Positions 43,289 to 51,883 of a DNA stretch of 64,000 nucleotides are shown piece by piece. The translations under genes were made by a program, and so were the position numbers. The stretch spans positions 1 to 64,000 of the forward strand of contig NZ_JACHBG010000025.1 of the NCBI RefSeq assembly GCF_014207095.1. Reading direction: 5' to 3'. This DNA is from Martinezella lusitana (GTDB lineage Bacteria; Pseudomonadota; Alphaproteobacteria; Rhizobiales; Rhizobiaceae). The notes under the pieces are model-generated. The model was not told the origin of the DNA. It saw nothing but the letters and a program-made list of their open reading frames with translations, and ran no database searches. Each line of letters begins with the position of its first letter. Positions within the stretch are counted from its first letter, which is position 1.

Positions 43289-44027
43289 GGAGCACCGCCG
43301 ATCGGGTGAGACAAAATTCCGTCGCCGCGTCGATGAAACTCCGCCAGATCGGTGCATCCGCTTCGCCTGCCGCATATTCGGGATGCCATTGGACGCCAAC
43401 GGCAAAGCCATGGTCGACGGCCTCGATCGCTTCGATCACACCATCGCACGCGACGGCGATTGGCCGATATGCTGTGGAGGGCTGAACGGCCTGGTGATGA
43501 ACACTGTTGACCCAATATCTTCCCGGCGCAACCGCCCGAAGGCAGCGGGGCTGGCAGGCAATTGTGATTTCGTGCTGCGCACGAAATGCCGGCTGATCCG
43601 GCTTATGTTCCAGCGCGCCTGGCACCTGGCTCGGGATGTCCTGGACGAGTTGGCCGCCGAGGCACACTGCCAAGAGCTGCATCCCATTGCAGATTCCAAG
43701 AAGAGGAATTCCCAACCCGAGTGCTCCTTCGATCAGCGCCTTTTCGAAAGCGGTCCGGAGCGGCTTCATGACACAGCTTAGCGAGGCGCCCTGGCCGTAG
43801 AGAGCGGGGTCGATATCAAACATTCCGCCCGTGACCAGAAGACCATCGATTGTCTCAAGATAGGGCGTGACGTCATCCACATAGGGCAGGATGAGAGGAA
43901 GTCCGCCGTGGCGCAAAAGGGCGTCGGCGTAATTGCGACGAACCACATATTCGGTCTCCGGCGCGTCGAGATCGTTGAGATCGGGCGTGATGCCGACCCT
44001 AGGGCGTGACGGCGTCTTCATCAGCAT
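43281..44027 (-). CDS. Peptidase C26 gamma-glutamyl hydrolase (PuuD-like)
   Basis: A 248-residue class I amidotransferase-fold hydrolase. The nucleophile is in LLGICNGMQLLA, with the HPE pair in GVQWHPEYA; the opening RVGITPDLND and GLLVTGGMFDIDP are typical of gamma-glutamyl-GABA hydrolases. It likely cleaves a gamma-glutamyl amide to release glutamate. GGAGG at 44037-44041 favours ATG 44027 (ten-base spacing) over 44036 or 44021. It overlaps the M20 gene upstream and the RidA gene downstream. Confidence 0.85.
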   Translation of the reverse strand: MLMKTPSRPRVGITPDLNDLDAPETEYVVRRNYADALLRHGGLPLILPYVDDVTPYLETIDGLLVTGGMFDIDPALYGQGASLSCVMKPLRTAFEKALIEGALGLGIPLLGICNGMQLLAVCLGGQLVQDIPSQVPGALEHKPDQPAFRAQHEITIACQPRCLRAVAPGRYWVNSVHHQAVQPSTAYRPIAVACDGVIEAIEAVDHGFAVGVQWHPEYAAGEADAPIWRSFIDAATEFCLTRSAVLHG

Positions 44028-45178
44028 GAGAGCCATACCTCCGCGATATCAGCATAGATCTGCGCGGCCTTCAGCACGTTGTCGACGGATACCGACTCGT
44101 CCGGCTGGCCGCTGAGACCGAGATCCCCAGGCCCGACAATCGCAAAGGGCACATCGAGCCCCTCAAGAAGAACGGTCGCGTCACTGTAGTAGGACACGCC
44201 CTTGAGCGCTGGCTCGCGGCCGATGTGCCGAGTGCAGACCTCACTGCAGAGTCGCACGAATGGCTCGTTGGACCCGCTTTCCACAGCCGGCTTGAAGTCC
44301 AGAACACTGATTGAGACCGTCTCCGGCGCAATCTCTTCGACTTGTCGAATGACCGCGAGATGATCGGCACCCGGAGGCAGTCGGATGTCGAAATCCGCAA
44401 AGCAGCGATCAGGCGTCAGGTTAACGGCCGAGCCCCCTTCGATGCGACCGACACGAATGGTCGGTCCGTCGAGAAGCGGGTGAGCCACGCAGTTCAATTC
44501 AAGCTCAGCAAGGCGCGCCAAAAATCCATTAATGGTGGTGATGGCGTTGATACCCGCGTCGCCGGACACATGGCCGAGACGCCCCGTGGCGGTTGCCCGA
44601 AGCCAGAGTGCTGCCTTTTCGACGATAACAATGTCGAGACCACTTGGCTCGCCACACAGGAAGGCTCCTATCTCGTTCTTCAGTCCGCGCTCGATGAAGC
44701 GTCGGGCGCCGAGAAGGTTTGCGCTTTCCCCCGCCGTGAACGCCAGGATCACGTCGCCTTTCAGCAGGCTCTTGCGCGCTGCAAGACTTGCCGCCGCGGA
44801 GATCATTGCGACCAGAGCACTCTTCATGTCAGATGAGCCACGACCGTAGAGACGTCCGTTCGAAATCGTGGCAGAGAACGGATCGTGCCGCCATGGCATG
44901 GTGCCGGCCGGCACGGTATCCATATGGGCGGACAGCACGAGGCCTTGCTTCTCGCCCAATCCACGGACCCTTCCGAGTACGTTCGCCCGACCCGGCAAGA
45001 ATTCCTCAAGTTCCGATTCGATGCCCAGAGCCAGAAGTTGTTGGTGAACCTCTCTGGCGACATCCAGCTCGCCTCCCGGCGGATCGCAGCTGTCAATCGC
45101 GACGATCGCCTGCAGAAATGTAATCGGATCGAATTGTCCGGCCGCGCCGGCGTCCTGTCGTAAATTTGTTGCGTGCAT
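44021..45178 (-). CDS. M20 family deacylase (ArgE/DapE-like), copy 1
   Basis: A 385-residue metallohydrolase. Zinc ligands are visible as SAHMDTVP (His, Asp), YGRGSSDMKS (Asp), the catalytic Glu in FTAGES, and CGEPSG. It should remove an acyl group from an N-acyl amino acid or a similar amide. ATG 45178 has AGAGGA eight bases upstream. It is the first gene of a four-gene minus-strand operon with C26, RidA and DadA-like enzymes, and diverges from a LysR gene. It is a clear paralogue of the protein at 51884, sharing the opening SCDPPG, the DEF/EEF-LPGRAN and the YYSDAT segments. Confidence 0.88.
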   Translation of the reverse strand: MHATNLRQDAGAAGQFDPITFLQAIVAIDSCDPPGGELDVAREVHQQLLALGIESELEEFLPGRANVLGRVRGLGEKQGLVLSAHMDTVPAGTMPWRHDPFSATISNGRLYGRGSSDMKSALVAMISAAASLAARKSLLKGDVILAFTAGESANLLGARRFIERGLKNEIGAFLCGEPSGLDIVIVEKAALWLRATATGRLGHVSGDAGINAITTINGFLARLAELELNCVAHPLLDGPTIRVGRIEGGSAVNLTPDRCFADFDIRLPPGADHLAVIRQVEEIAPETVSISVLDFKPAVESGSNEPFVRLCSEVCTRHIGREPALKGVSYYSDATVLLEGLDVPFAIVGPGDLGLSGQPDESVSVDNVLKAAQIYADIAEVWLSC

Positions 45179-45284
45179 GAGCCATCCTCTGGTGATCATT
45201 GAAGAATGGCCGTTCCGTTTCATTCAAAGAAGCGATAATCTGTCATGGAATAATCGACAACGGCAATAAATACAGTCGAGCGCC

Positions 45285-46130
45285 ATGGACACATCCCTAC
45301 TTCGTTGCTTCCTGACCGTTTCCGACACCAAGAGCTTCTCGGCGGCGGCCGCGCGGCTCAACATCACCCAATCCACGGTCAGCCATCAGATCGCGCGGCT
45401 CGAAGAACATCTGGGAAAACAGCTCTTCGAGCGAACGACGCGTAATTGCCGGCTGACCGCGGATGGCCGCGATCTTGTTCCCCATGCCGCGCGGGTACTG
45501 CAGTCCGTCGACGAGTTGGAGCAGAGCTTCAAGCCGCAGCTCTTGAGCGGAACCGTCGTTATCGGCGTTCCGGACGACTATTATCTCTTCGGGTTGATTA
45601 CCGAGGCCCTCGGCGGCTTTATGGCCGACAAGCCCGGCGTCGCGGTGGAAATGCGCGCCGGCCTCGGCGCCAACCATCTGCGTGACCTGCAAGACCGCAA
45701 TCTCGATCTCGCGCTGGTGCGGGAAGTCGGCGGCAGCACAGGCGAGATCTTGAGGACCGAGCGGATCGTCTGGATTGCCGGGCCGACCTGGTCGCCGCCG
45801 GTCGATGGGGTGGTGTCGCTCGCCGCGGTGAATGGTGGTTGCGCCTATCGCAGAACCGCGACTGCCGTACTGGATGCCCAGAACATTCCGTGGAAATGCA
45901 AGTTTTCCTGCACGAGCCTCGAAGGGGTTCTCTCAGTGGTGCGAGCCGGTCTTGCAATCTCGGTCGTGACGGAGGGCGATGCGACCAACGGTGTACGGAT
46001 ACTGGACGACACGGCGATGCTGCCGCTCCTGCCGCATACCACGCTCAGCATCAAATATTCCCGAAAGCAGCCAAGCCTTGCCGCCAAGGCTCTTGCGCGT
46101 GTCATGGCGGATGCGCTGATGAATGCGTAG
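45285..46130 (+). CDS. LysR family transcriptional regulator
   Basis: A 281-residue LysR protein: MDTSLLRCFLTVSDTKSFS, AARLNITQSTVSHQI and LEEHLGKQLFERTTR form the winged helix, followed by a co-inducer domain of ordinary length. It diverges from the M20/C26/RidA/DadA operon across 106 bases, so it is the probable regulator of that operon. The intergenic region contains two ATAAT-centred repeats near 45235-45255 that could be part of a LysR site. A bidirectional terminator follows its stop. Confidence 0.9.
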   Translation: MDTSLLRCFLTVSDTKSFSAAAARLNITQSTVSHQIARLEEHLGKQLFERTTRNCRLTADGRDLVPHAARVLQSVDELEQSFKPQLLSGTVVIGVPDDYYLFGLITEALGGFMADKPGVAVEMRAGLGANHLRDLQDRNLDLALVREVGGSTGEILRTERIVWIAGPTWSPPVDGVVSLAAVNGGCAYRRTATAVLDAQNIPWKCKFSCTSLEGVLSVVRAGLAISVVTEGDATNGVRILDDTAMLPLLPHTTLSIKYSRKQPSLAAKALARVMADALMNA

Positions 46131-46136
46131 TGTGAT

Positions 46137-46184
46137 CAAAGCGGGTTGGCGGAAATCTCTCATAGCTTCCGCCATCCCGCTTTG
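46137..46184. terminator. Bidirectional terminator between LysR and ABC genes
   Basis: CAAAGCGGG plus GGCGGAA (46137-46154) pair with TTCCGCC plus CCCGCTTTG (46167-46184), with only a two-by-two internal loop. AAA at the base of one arm and TTT on the other give short U tracts in both directions. It separates two convergent genes. Confidence 0.75.
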
Positions 46185-46242
46185 AATTCTTGGATAGGCA
46201 CTGCTCAGGGTGAAGGTCGAATAGCGTTCAAATCGCCCTGAT

Positions 46243-47016
46243 TTAGGCCGCGCTTTTCGCCATGGAGAACAGCAGGTGCCTGAGCCTATGCCGCAGCTGC
46301 GTGAAATCTGGACGCTCGGTTTGCTCAATGGTGCGTGGATGCGGAATATCCACCTCAATGATCTCGGCGACACGACCGGGATGCGGAGAGAACACCACGA
46401 TCCGGTCGGCCAAGAGCATTGCTTCATCGATGTCGTGCGTAACGAATACGACCGTCTTTCGATCCTGGGATCGGAGATCCAGCAGGAAGGTCTGCATCTC
46501 GACGCGTGTCAGCGCATCAAGCGCCCCAAACGGCTCATCCATCAACAGGATCTTAGGCTCCATCGCCAATGCTCTTGCAATGGCGACACGCTGCTGCATA
46601 CCGCCGGACAATTGCGATGGGTAGGACGCGGCGAATTTCGTCAGCGATACCCGCTCAAGGATACGGCTCACCTTTTCACGGCATGTATGACGGTCCGTTC
46701 GCGCGAGATTGAGGCCGAAAGCAATATTGTCTTCGACAGTCAGCCAGGGAAAGGAGGTATAGGATTGGAAGACCATGCCGACCGACGGATCGCGTCCGTC
46801 GACGGGCCGGCCATCAATGAAGATGTTGCCGGCCGACAGGGTGCTCAAACCAGCGATCATCCGTAGTAGCGTGGACTTTCCGCAGCCCGAAGGCCCGAGG
46901 AAGACGACGAACTCGCCGTCTCGGATAGTCAGGGACACGTCTTCGAGGGCCGTGACCCTGCTTTTACCGTCTCCGAAAGTCTTGGTGACGCGATGGATTC
47001 CGATAATGTCAGACAT
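46243..47016 (-). CDS. NitT/TauT-type ABC transporter ATPase
   Basis: A 257-residue ATPase with GPSGCGKST Walker A, LSGGMQQRVAIARAL C-loop, and ILLMDEPFGALD Walker B, matching SsuB/TauB/NrtD-type importers. It energises the permease encoded nine bases upstream. The FGALDALTR segment after Walker B is typical of this subfamily. Substrate class: nitrate, sulfonates, taurine or other small anions, but members also carry pyrimidine precursors and riboflavin, so the substrate remains open. Confidence 0.9.
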   Translation of the reverse strand: MSDIIGIHRVTKTFGDGKSRVTALEDVSLTIRDGEFVVFLGPSGCGKSTLLRMIAGLSTLSAGNIFIDGRPVDGRDPSVGMVFQSYTSFPWLTVEDNIAFGLNLARTDRHTCREKVSRILERVSLTKFAASYPSQLSGGMQQRVAIARALAMEPKILLMDEPFGALDALTRVEMQTFLLDLRSQDRKTVVFVTHDIDEAMLLADRIVVFSPHPGRVAEIIEVDIPHPRTIEQTERPDFTQLRHRLRHLLFSMAKSAA

Positions 47017-47025
47017 GATTTTTCC

Positions 47026-47910
47026 TCAGGACCGCCCGCGCTGGAGATAGGGAAAGAAATAACGCCCCGCGACATTGAAGATCATGTCGCTGATGAGACC
47101 GATGAGGCCGATCGAGATGATGCCGACGAAGATCGTAGCCGTGTCCATGAAACGCGAGGCGCTCAGGATGATGTAGCCGACGCCACTCGACGCTGCGACA
47201 ATCTCGGCTATGACGATGTAAGTCCAGGCCCAGCCGAGGACGATCCGAAGATCGTTGAAGATTGCCGGCTTCGCCGCCGGCAGGATCACCTTGAAGATGA
47301 TCTGCATGGGGGTGGCCCCCAGCATGATCGCCGCCTCGATCAGCGCAACGGAAACCGCCAGCGTGCTGACCATCACCATCAGCGTCAACGTAAAGAAGGT
47401 GCCGACGAAGATGACGGAGAACTTCTGCCCGTCGTCGATCCCGAGCCACAGCACCAGCAATGGGATGAAAGCGGTGGCGGGCATGTAGCGCGTAAAGGCA
47501 AGACAGGGTTCGAGAAGCGATCGGAAGAACTGGACCGATCCCATCATCAGGCCGAGAGGTACGGCGACGATCGCGGCGAGGCCGAAGCCGACGAGCACGC
47601 GATATATGCTGACAGCGATATCGCCAAGGAAGCCCTTGTCGATATAGAGGCTCCAGGCCGCGCCTATAACCTGGACAGGGCCGGGAAGGAAAAAGTCGCT
47701 GACCAGGCCAGTGGCCGAGACGAATGCCCACACGGCCAGAAGGACGAGGAAAAATGCGACCGAAAGCGCCAGGGATACGGGCCTGGAAAGCGGATTGCGG
47801 ATTGCAAACAGGCCACGAGCCCTCGAATTCCTGACCGAACGGCCATCATGGGGGCCGCTCATGACCCCAATCTGTTCCTTTATTGAATCGACGGTCATTC
47901 GACGCCTCAC
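47026..47910 (-). CDS. NitT/TauT-type ABC transporter permease
   Basis: A 294-residue inner-membrane permease with about six helices and the SsuC/TauC-like pattern TRYMPATAFIPLLVLWLGI, followed by the EAA-type loop EAAIMLGATPMQIIFKVILPAAKP. A cytoplasmic N-terminal extension of about 50 residues precedes the first helix. ATG 47910 overlaps the binding-protein stop (ATGA), so translation is coupled. Works with the ATPase at 46243 and the binding protein at 47907. Confidence 0.9.
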   Translation of the reverse strand: MRRRMTVDSIKEQIGVMSGPHDGRSVRNSRARGLFAIRNPLSRPVSLALSVAFFLVLLAVWAFVSATGLVSDFFLPGPVQVIGAAWSLYIDKGFLGDIAVSIYRVLVGFGLAAIVAVPLGLMMGSVQFFRSLLEPCLAFTRYMPATAFIPLLVLWLGIDDGQKFSVIFVGTFFTLTLMVMVSTLAVSVALIEAAIMLGATPMQIIFKVILPAAKPAIFNDLRIVLGWAWTYIVIAEIVAASSGVGYIILSASRFMDTATIFVGIISIGLIGLISDMIFNVAGRYFFPYLQRGRS

Positions 47911-48884
47911 TTTCCGAGTGCTGCGGCCAGCGGTTTGGCATCGACGACCTTGCCGGCATCGAGGGCTTCCTTCAGGAGCCCAGCCTTCGTATAGAAGCCG
48001 ACACCACGCTGGGTGACATTCTTGATCTCGCCCAAAGAAGTGCCGGAGCCGATATACTTTTCGTTCGCCTCCCGCGAGACGAATTCGAGCCCGGCAAGTG
48101 ACGATTTGAATTCCTCGTCCTTGACGCCCAGCGCCTTGGCCATGATGGCGTTGGCTTCGTCGGGCGACGACTTCCAGTAGTCATAAGCCTGGAAATAGGC
48201 CTTGATGAAATTCTTGATATCGTCAGGGCGTTTTTCGATCACATCTGTGCGAAACGCGACAGTGTCGACGATCAGGCCCGGTTTGTCGGCGGAGCTTGCC
48301 AGGATATGCCCGCCACGCTCCTTGGCTTTCGAGAGCCAGGGATCCCATGTCGCCGCAGCATCCAGGCGACCGGCCGCAAATGCCGCCCCCGCATCTCCGG
48401 CCCGCATCGACTGCAGTTTCACGTCCTTCGTCGTCATCTGGTTGTCGGCAAGCAGATTCAAGAGAAAGAAGTAGGTGCTCGAACCTTCCTCGGCGCCAAG
48501 CGTCTTTCCCTTGAGATCCTGAACGGACTTCACCTCATTCGTGGCAACGATACCTTCACCACCCTTGGAGAAGTCGACGGCCAGCACCTGCTTGATGCCG
48601 AGTTTCTGCGCATTATAGAAAATGAAGGTGTCGACCGTCGTCGACCAGCCGTCGAGGCGACCGGTGGCGATCGCGGCGGAGGTGGATGGTTTATCCTGAA
48701 CCGTCACGAGCGAAACCTCGACATCATTCTTTTTGAAGAAGCCTTTCTGGTCGGCAAGATGCAGGAGGCCGTAGCCGACCCACGTCGTCATGCCGACGGT
48801 CAGCGGCTTGTTTTCTGAAGCGGATGCGGTTGTCACAAGGAATGAGGCCGCAATTATTGCACTTGTAATGACTTTCGACAGCAT
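47907..48884 (-). CDS. ABC transporter substrate-binding protein (SsuA/TauA-like)
   Basis: A 325-residue periplasmic protein. MLSKVITSAIIAASFLVTTASASE is a standard Sec signal peptide, probably cleaved after ASA. The mature protein opens KPLTVGMTTWVGYGLLHLADQKGF, typical of the NMT1/SsuA-like cluster, with GKTLGAEEGSS in the middle. GGGG lies upstream of ATG 48884; the longer frame to 48959 is rejected because it buries the signal. It is the first gene of a three-gene importer operon, behind a long AT-rich promoter region. Confidence 0.9.
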   Translation of the reverse strand: MLSKVITSAIIAASFLVTTASASENKPLTVGMTTWVGYGLLHLADQKGFFKKNDVEVSLVTVQDKPSTSAAIATGRLDGWSTTVDTFIFYNAQKLGIKQVLAVDFSKGGEGIVATNEVKSVQDLKGKTLGAEEGSSTYFFLLNLLADNQMTTKDVKLQSMRAGDAGAAFAAGRLDAAATWDPWLSKAKERGGHILASSADKPGLIVDTVAFRTDVIEKRPDDIKNFIKAYFQAYDYWKSSPDEANAIMAKALGVKDEEFKSSLAGLEFVSREANEKYIGSGTSLGEIKNVTQRGVGFYTKAGLLKEALDAGKVVDAKPLAAALGK

Positions 48885-49650
48885 ATTTTGATCCCCTTTA
48901 TTCTTGCTGGCGTGCCTGATCCGACAGGATGTCGCTGGATACACCTTTGATCGGACCACAAGTGGCGGGAAATATTTAACGAAAATTCATTATCGATTGA
49001 TGCGCGAATTCGTTTAATCGGGTTAGATCTTCCACAGCCTGTCGATAGCCGAAGGCATAACGACCGAGGTTTATAAGCCCCTGTCTTGTCTCTACATTCC
49101 GAATGTATGTGACCAAACAATAGGCAACTAAAGAAATTGCCTCGACCCTTATTTGTAGGAAACACAACCAGGATTTGTCAGATTCCGAGGCCATCAAAGG
49201 CGATCGCATCGAAATCCCGCAACAAAAAACGCGCCTATAGTCATATTTCCGATACAAACGACTCAATTAAATTATATAATAAACAATATCAGGCACATAT
49301 ATAGAATTATTAATGTATATATTGCTATGACTCACGCAACTTTAGGAAGTATCATCGAAAAATGTAGAATAAACGACATATTGATATTATAATTCATCAA
49401 TTTGTAAATCATTGATATTCAAAATTTCGCCGCGCGCCTGACATAAAACGTTCAATGTAGAGATGCATAAATTACGTGCAAATGCTTAGCTCCGTTGTCG
49501 AGCATGGGGTTTGCAAAGCGCCTGAAAAACAATCTCAAAAGGGGATTCAAGGGCACTATAACGCTTGGAAACAGCGCCGGTCGTTCACCGGCGTGGCCAC
49601 GACTTGGGAGGGTCGAACCAAACCCGCTGCGATTTCACAGGATGGAAAAC
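48885..49650. other. Long AT-rich intergenic region
   Basis: About 765 bases between divergent genes with no supported frame. From about 49260 to 49430 the sequence is markedly AT-rich with many TATA/AATT runs (for example ATTATATAATAAAC near 49272), suggestive of curved DNA, nucleoid-protein binding or transferred DNA. Promoters for the binding protein (minus) and alanine racemase (plus) must lie here. Confidence 0.45.
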
Positions 49651-50811
49651 ATGTCGATCATCCCCAGTGCAGTCTTTCAAGTCGATCTGGCCGCCGTAGA
49701 ATTCAACTACAGGCATGCGCACACCATAGCCGGCAAGGCCACCGAGATTGCCGCCGTCGTGAAAAGCGACGCATATGGTCTCGGTCTGACCAGCGTCGCC
49801 AAAGCACTTAGCCATGCCGGCTGCAATCTGTTTTTCGTTGCCAATCTGGATGAAGCGCTATCGCTGAGATCAGCGGGTCTGAACGCCCGAATTGTCGTTT
49901 TCTCAGGCGACGTGGTGAAGTCTCGAGATGTTTACCGTGAGGCAAATCTTGTTGCCGTCGTCAACAGCAGGGAAGATCTGGTGGGGATCGCGGACGCGAC
50001 CGCTCCGGCTCCCTATTTCCTCAATGTCGAGACGGGCTTTTCCCGCTTTGGCCTCAACATTGATGGTTTGCAGGATCTCAAGGCATCGGGGGTTTTCCAG
50101 AACAATCCACCATCCTGTATCTTCAGCCATCTCGCGTGCAGCGACAATGCCCACGATCTCACGAACAAGCAGCAACGGGATCGCTTCATCGCTGCGGCGA
50201 AGATGTTTCCCGAAGCAAGCAGGAGCCTCAGCGCGTCGGCGGGCTTATGGCTCGGCCGAGCCTATCATTTCGATATCGCGCGGATCGGATCGGCCCTCTA
50301 CGGCCTGAACAATGCCCGCATCTATCCGAACCCGTTGCGATCGGTTGCTCGGCTCCGGGCACCTCTTGTCGACATCCGAAACGTGCCCCACCGCCAGGCT
50401 GTCGGATATGGAGCAACCTTCCGTACCAGGCGGGACACATGTCTGGGAATTGTCGGCATCGGGTACAAGCACGGACTTCCGTGGGCCTGCGCAAACAAGC
50501 TCAACGTCAAGATCGGACAATACATCGCTCCTGTCGTCGGTCGCATTTCGATGGAATACACCACGGTAGACTTGACGGATGTGCCCGAATTCGCCCGCGA
50601 GCGCGGTGGCGCAGTTGATTTCCTCTATGATGATTTCGGGATTGACGAACTCGCGGCTGCGGCGGGCGTGAACAGCCAGGAAGTTGCCATTCGGCTTGGT
50701 GCCTCCTGCCCGCGCGACTATCCCGAGCGTGCCATCGAATGGGGTGCTGTCGCCAGCATGGTCGGCCGCCGCGGCAGCGACACGGGCTCCGTGATCGAAA
50801 AGGTCGCATGA
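49651..50811 (+). CDS. Alanine racemase
   Basis: A 386-residue PLP enzyme interconverting L- and D-alanine. The PLP lysine is in AAVVKSDAYGLG near residue 40; VGYGATFRT carries the catalytic tyrosine of the partner active site; GRISMEYTTVDLTD and GIGYKHGLP are family motifs. ATG 49651 is chosen with AGGATGG about ten bases upstream; ATG 49642 is a possible alternative, and the long frame to 49495 is not credible. Its position near a D-amino-acid dehydrogenase and two deacylases suggests a catabolic rather than cell-wall role, by analogy with dadX (inference). Confidence 0.9.
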   Translation: MSIIPSAVFQVDLAAVEFNYRHAHTIAGKATEIAAVVKSDAYGLGLTSVAKALSHAGCNLFFVANLDEALSLRSAGLNARIVVFSGDVVKSRDVYREANLVAVVNSREDLVGIADATAPAPYFLNVETGFSRFGLNIDGLQDLKASGVFQNNPPSCIFSHLACSDNAHDLTNKQQRDRFIAAAKMFPEASRSLSASAGLWLGRAYHFDIARIGSALYGLNNARIYPNPLRSVARLRAPLVDIRNVPHRQAVGYGATFRTRRDTCLGIVGIGYKHGLPWACANKLNVKIGQYIAPVVGRISMEYTTVDLTDVPEFARERGGAVDFLYDDFGIDELAAAAGVNSQEVAIRLGASCPRDYPERAIEWGAVASMVGRRGSDTGSVIEKVA

Positions 50812-50908
50812 TGCTTGCGGGCGGCCTTTAGCCCTCGCGGCAAATCCATCCACCATTCCACACGATCGGCCTTCTGACCGGAAGGCTCGAAAGGAGAAAT
50901 GCGTCATC

Positions 50909-51829
50909 ATGCCTCCACATCTCTCAAACCATCTGAAAGGCGTTCTTTTCGTTGGCGCCGCAGCCGTCGCATGGAGTCTGGGCGGTCTGTTTTTCCGCGC
51001 GATCGCCCTCGATCCATGGACGACTTCGTTCTGGCGAAGCATTTTTGCCGCAATGTTCTTGGCAGGTTATGCGTTCATCGCGCATCAGCGCCAAGGATTT
51101 GCAGCGCCGCGAGGAGATGTCCGTCACGGGCTCGTTGTATCGCTCGGCATTGCGGCCAGCATGGCGACATTTCTGCCGGCCCTCGCGCTCACATCAGTTG
51201 CAAATGTCGCCTTGATCTACGCCACTGCACCCATTCTTACCGCATTGCTCGCCTATTTCTGGCTCCGCGAGCGGCTCGACAGCGTCACGGTCCTTTGCGC
51301 GCTAGCAGTCGTTCTCGGAGCCGCTCTCTTGCTGTCGTCCTCAAGCCAAGGCCATGGAATTGGCGGAGATCTCCTCGCGTTTGCCTCGACGGCGGCACTG
51401 GTTTTTGTGGCTCTGGCCATACGAGCCCGGCCGGGATATTCGCTCCTCCCCTATGTTTGTCTGGCCAACGTCTTCGTAGCGGCCATCGCGCTGCCATTGG
51501 CTCCTTCACTGGCCATTTCCTGGCACGATGCGGCGCTTCTCGCACTATTCGCCTTCCTGCAGGTCGCTTTGAGCTTCACATTATTCACCATCGGCGCCCG
51601 CATGCTGCCGGCAAAGGAAACGGCATTGATCAATGCGCTGGAGGGTCCGCTTTCTCCCTTGTGGGTGTGGCTGGCTTTCGGCGAACAGCCGACGCCAACA
51701 ACGATGGTAAGCGGCGTGATCATCATGACCGCGGTTTTTGCTTATATCGCGATCGCCGCGAGGCGGCAGGAGCGCGACCGTTCCGCATATCTCCGGCCGT
51801 CTCTTCAACTTACCGCGCAGGAGCGGTGA
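50909..51829 (+). CDS. EamA/DMT family transporter
   Basis: A 306-residue membrane protein with ten predicted helices in two EamA repeats: LKGVLFVGAAAVAWSLGGLFFR begins the first, and SFTLFTIGARMLPAKETALINALEGPLSPLWVW, the typical second-repeat signature, lies near residue 235. Such proteins export or import amino acids and other metabolites. The ATG follows AAAGGAGA within 20 bases. It lies between the racemase and an M20 deacylase in the same direction, so it may export or take up the pathway's amino acid. Confidence 0.88.
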   Translation: MPPHLSNHLKGVLFVGAAAVAWSLGGLFFRAIALDPWTTSFWRSIFAAMFLAGYAFIAHQRQGFAAPRGDVRHGLVVSLGIAASMATFLPALALTSVANVALIYATAPILTALLAYFWLRERLDSVTVLCALAVVLGAALLLSSSSQGHGIGGDLLAFASTAALVFVALAIRARPGYSLLPYVCLANVFVAAIALPLAPSLAISWHDAALLALFAFLQVALSFTLFTIGARMLPAKETALINALEGPLSPLWVWLAFGEQPTPTTMVSGVIIMTAVFAYIAIAARRQERDRSAYLRPSLQLTAQER

Positions 51830-51883
51830 AGTCGCCCACCTCCGTTTTTTAGATCGATCGAACAAGTTCAAAGGTGAATTGCG

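Noticed and set aside
46993-47886. Plus-strand open frame of 297 codons rich in Asp, Glu and Arg
   Set aside because: Antisense to the ABC permease, whose helices and EAA loop are convincing.
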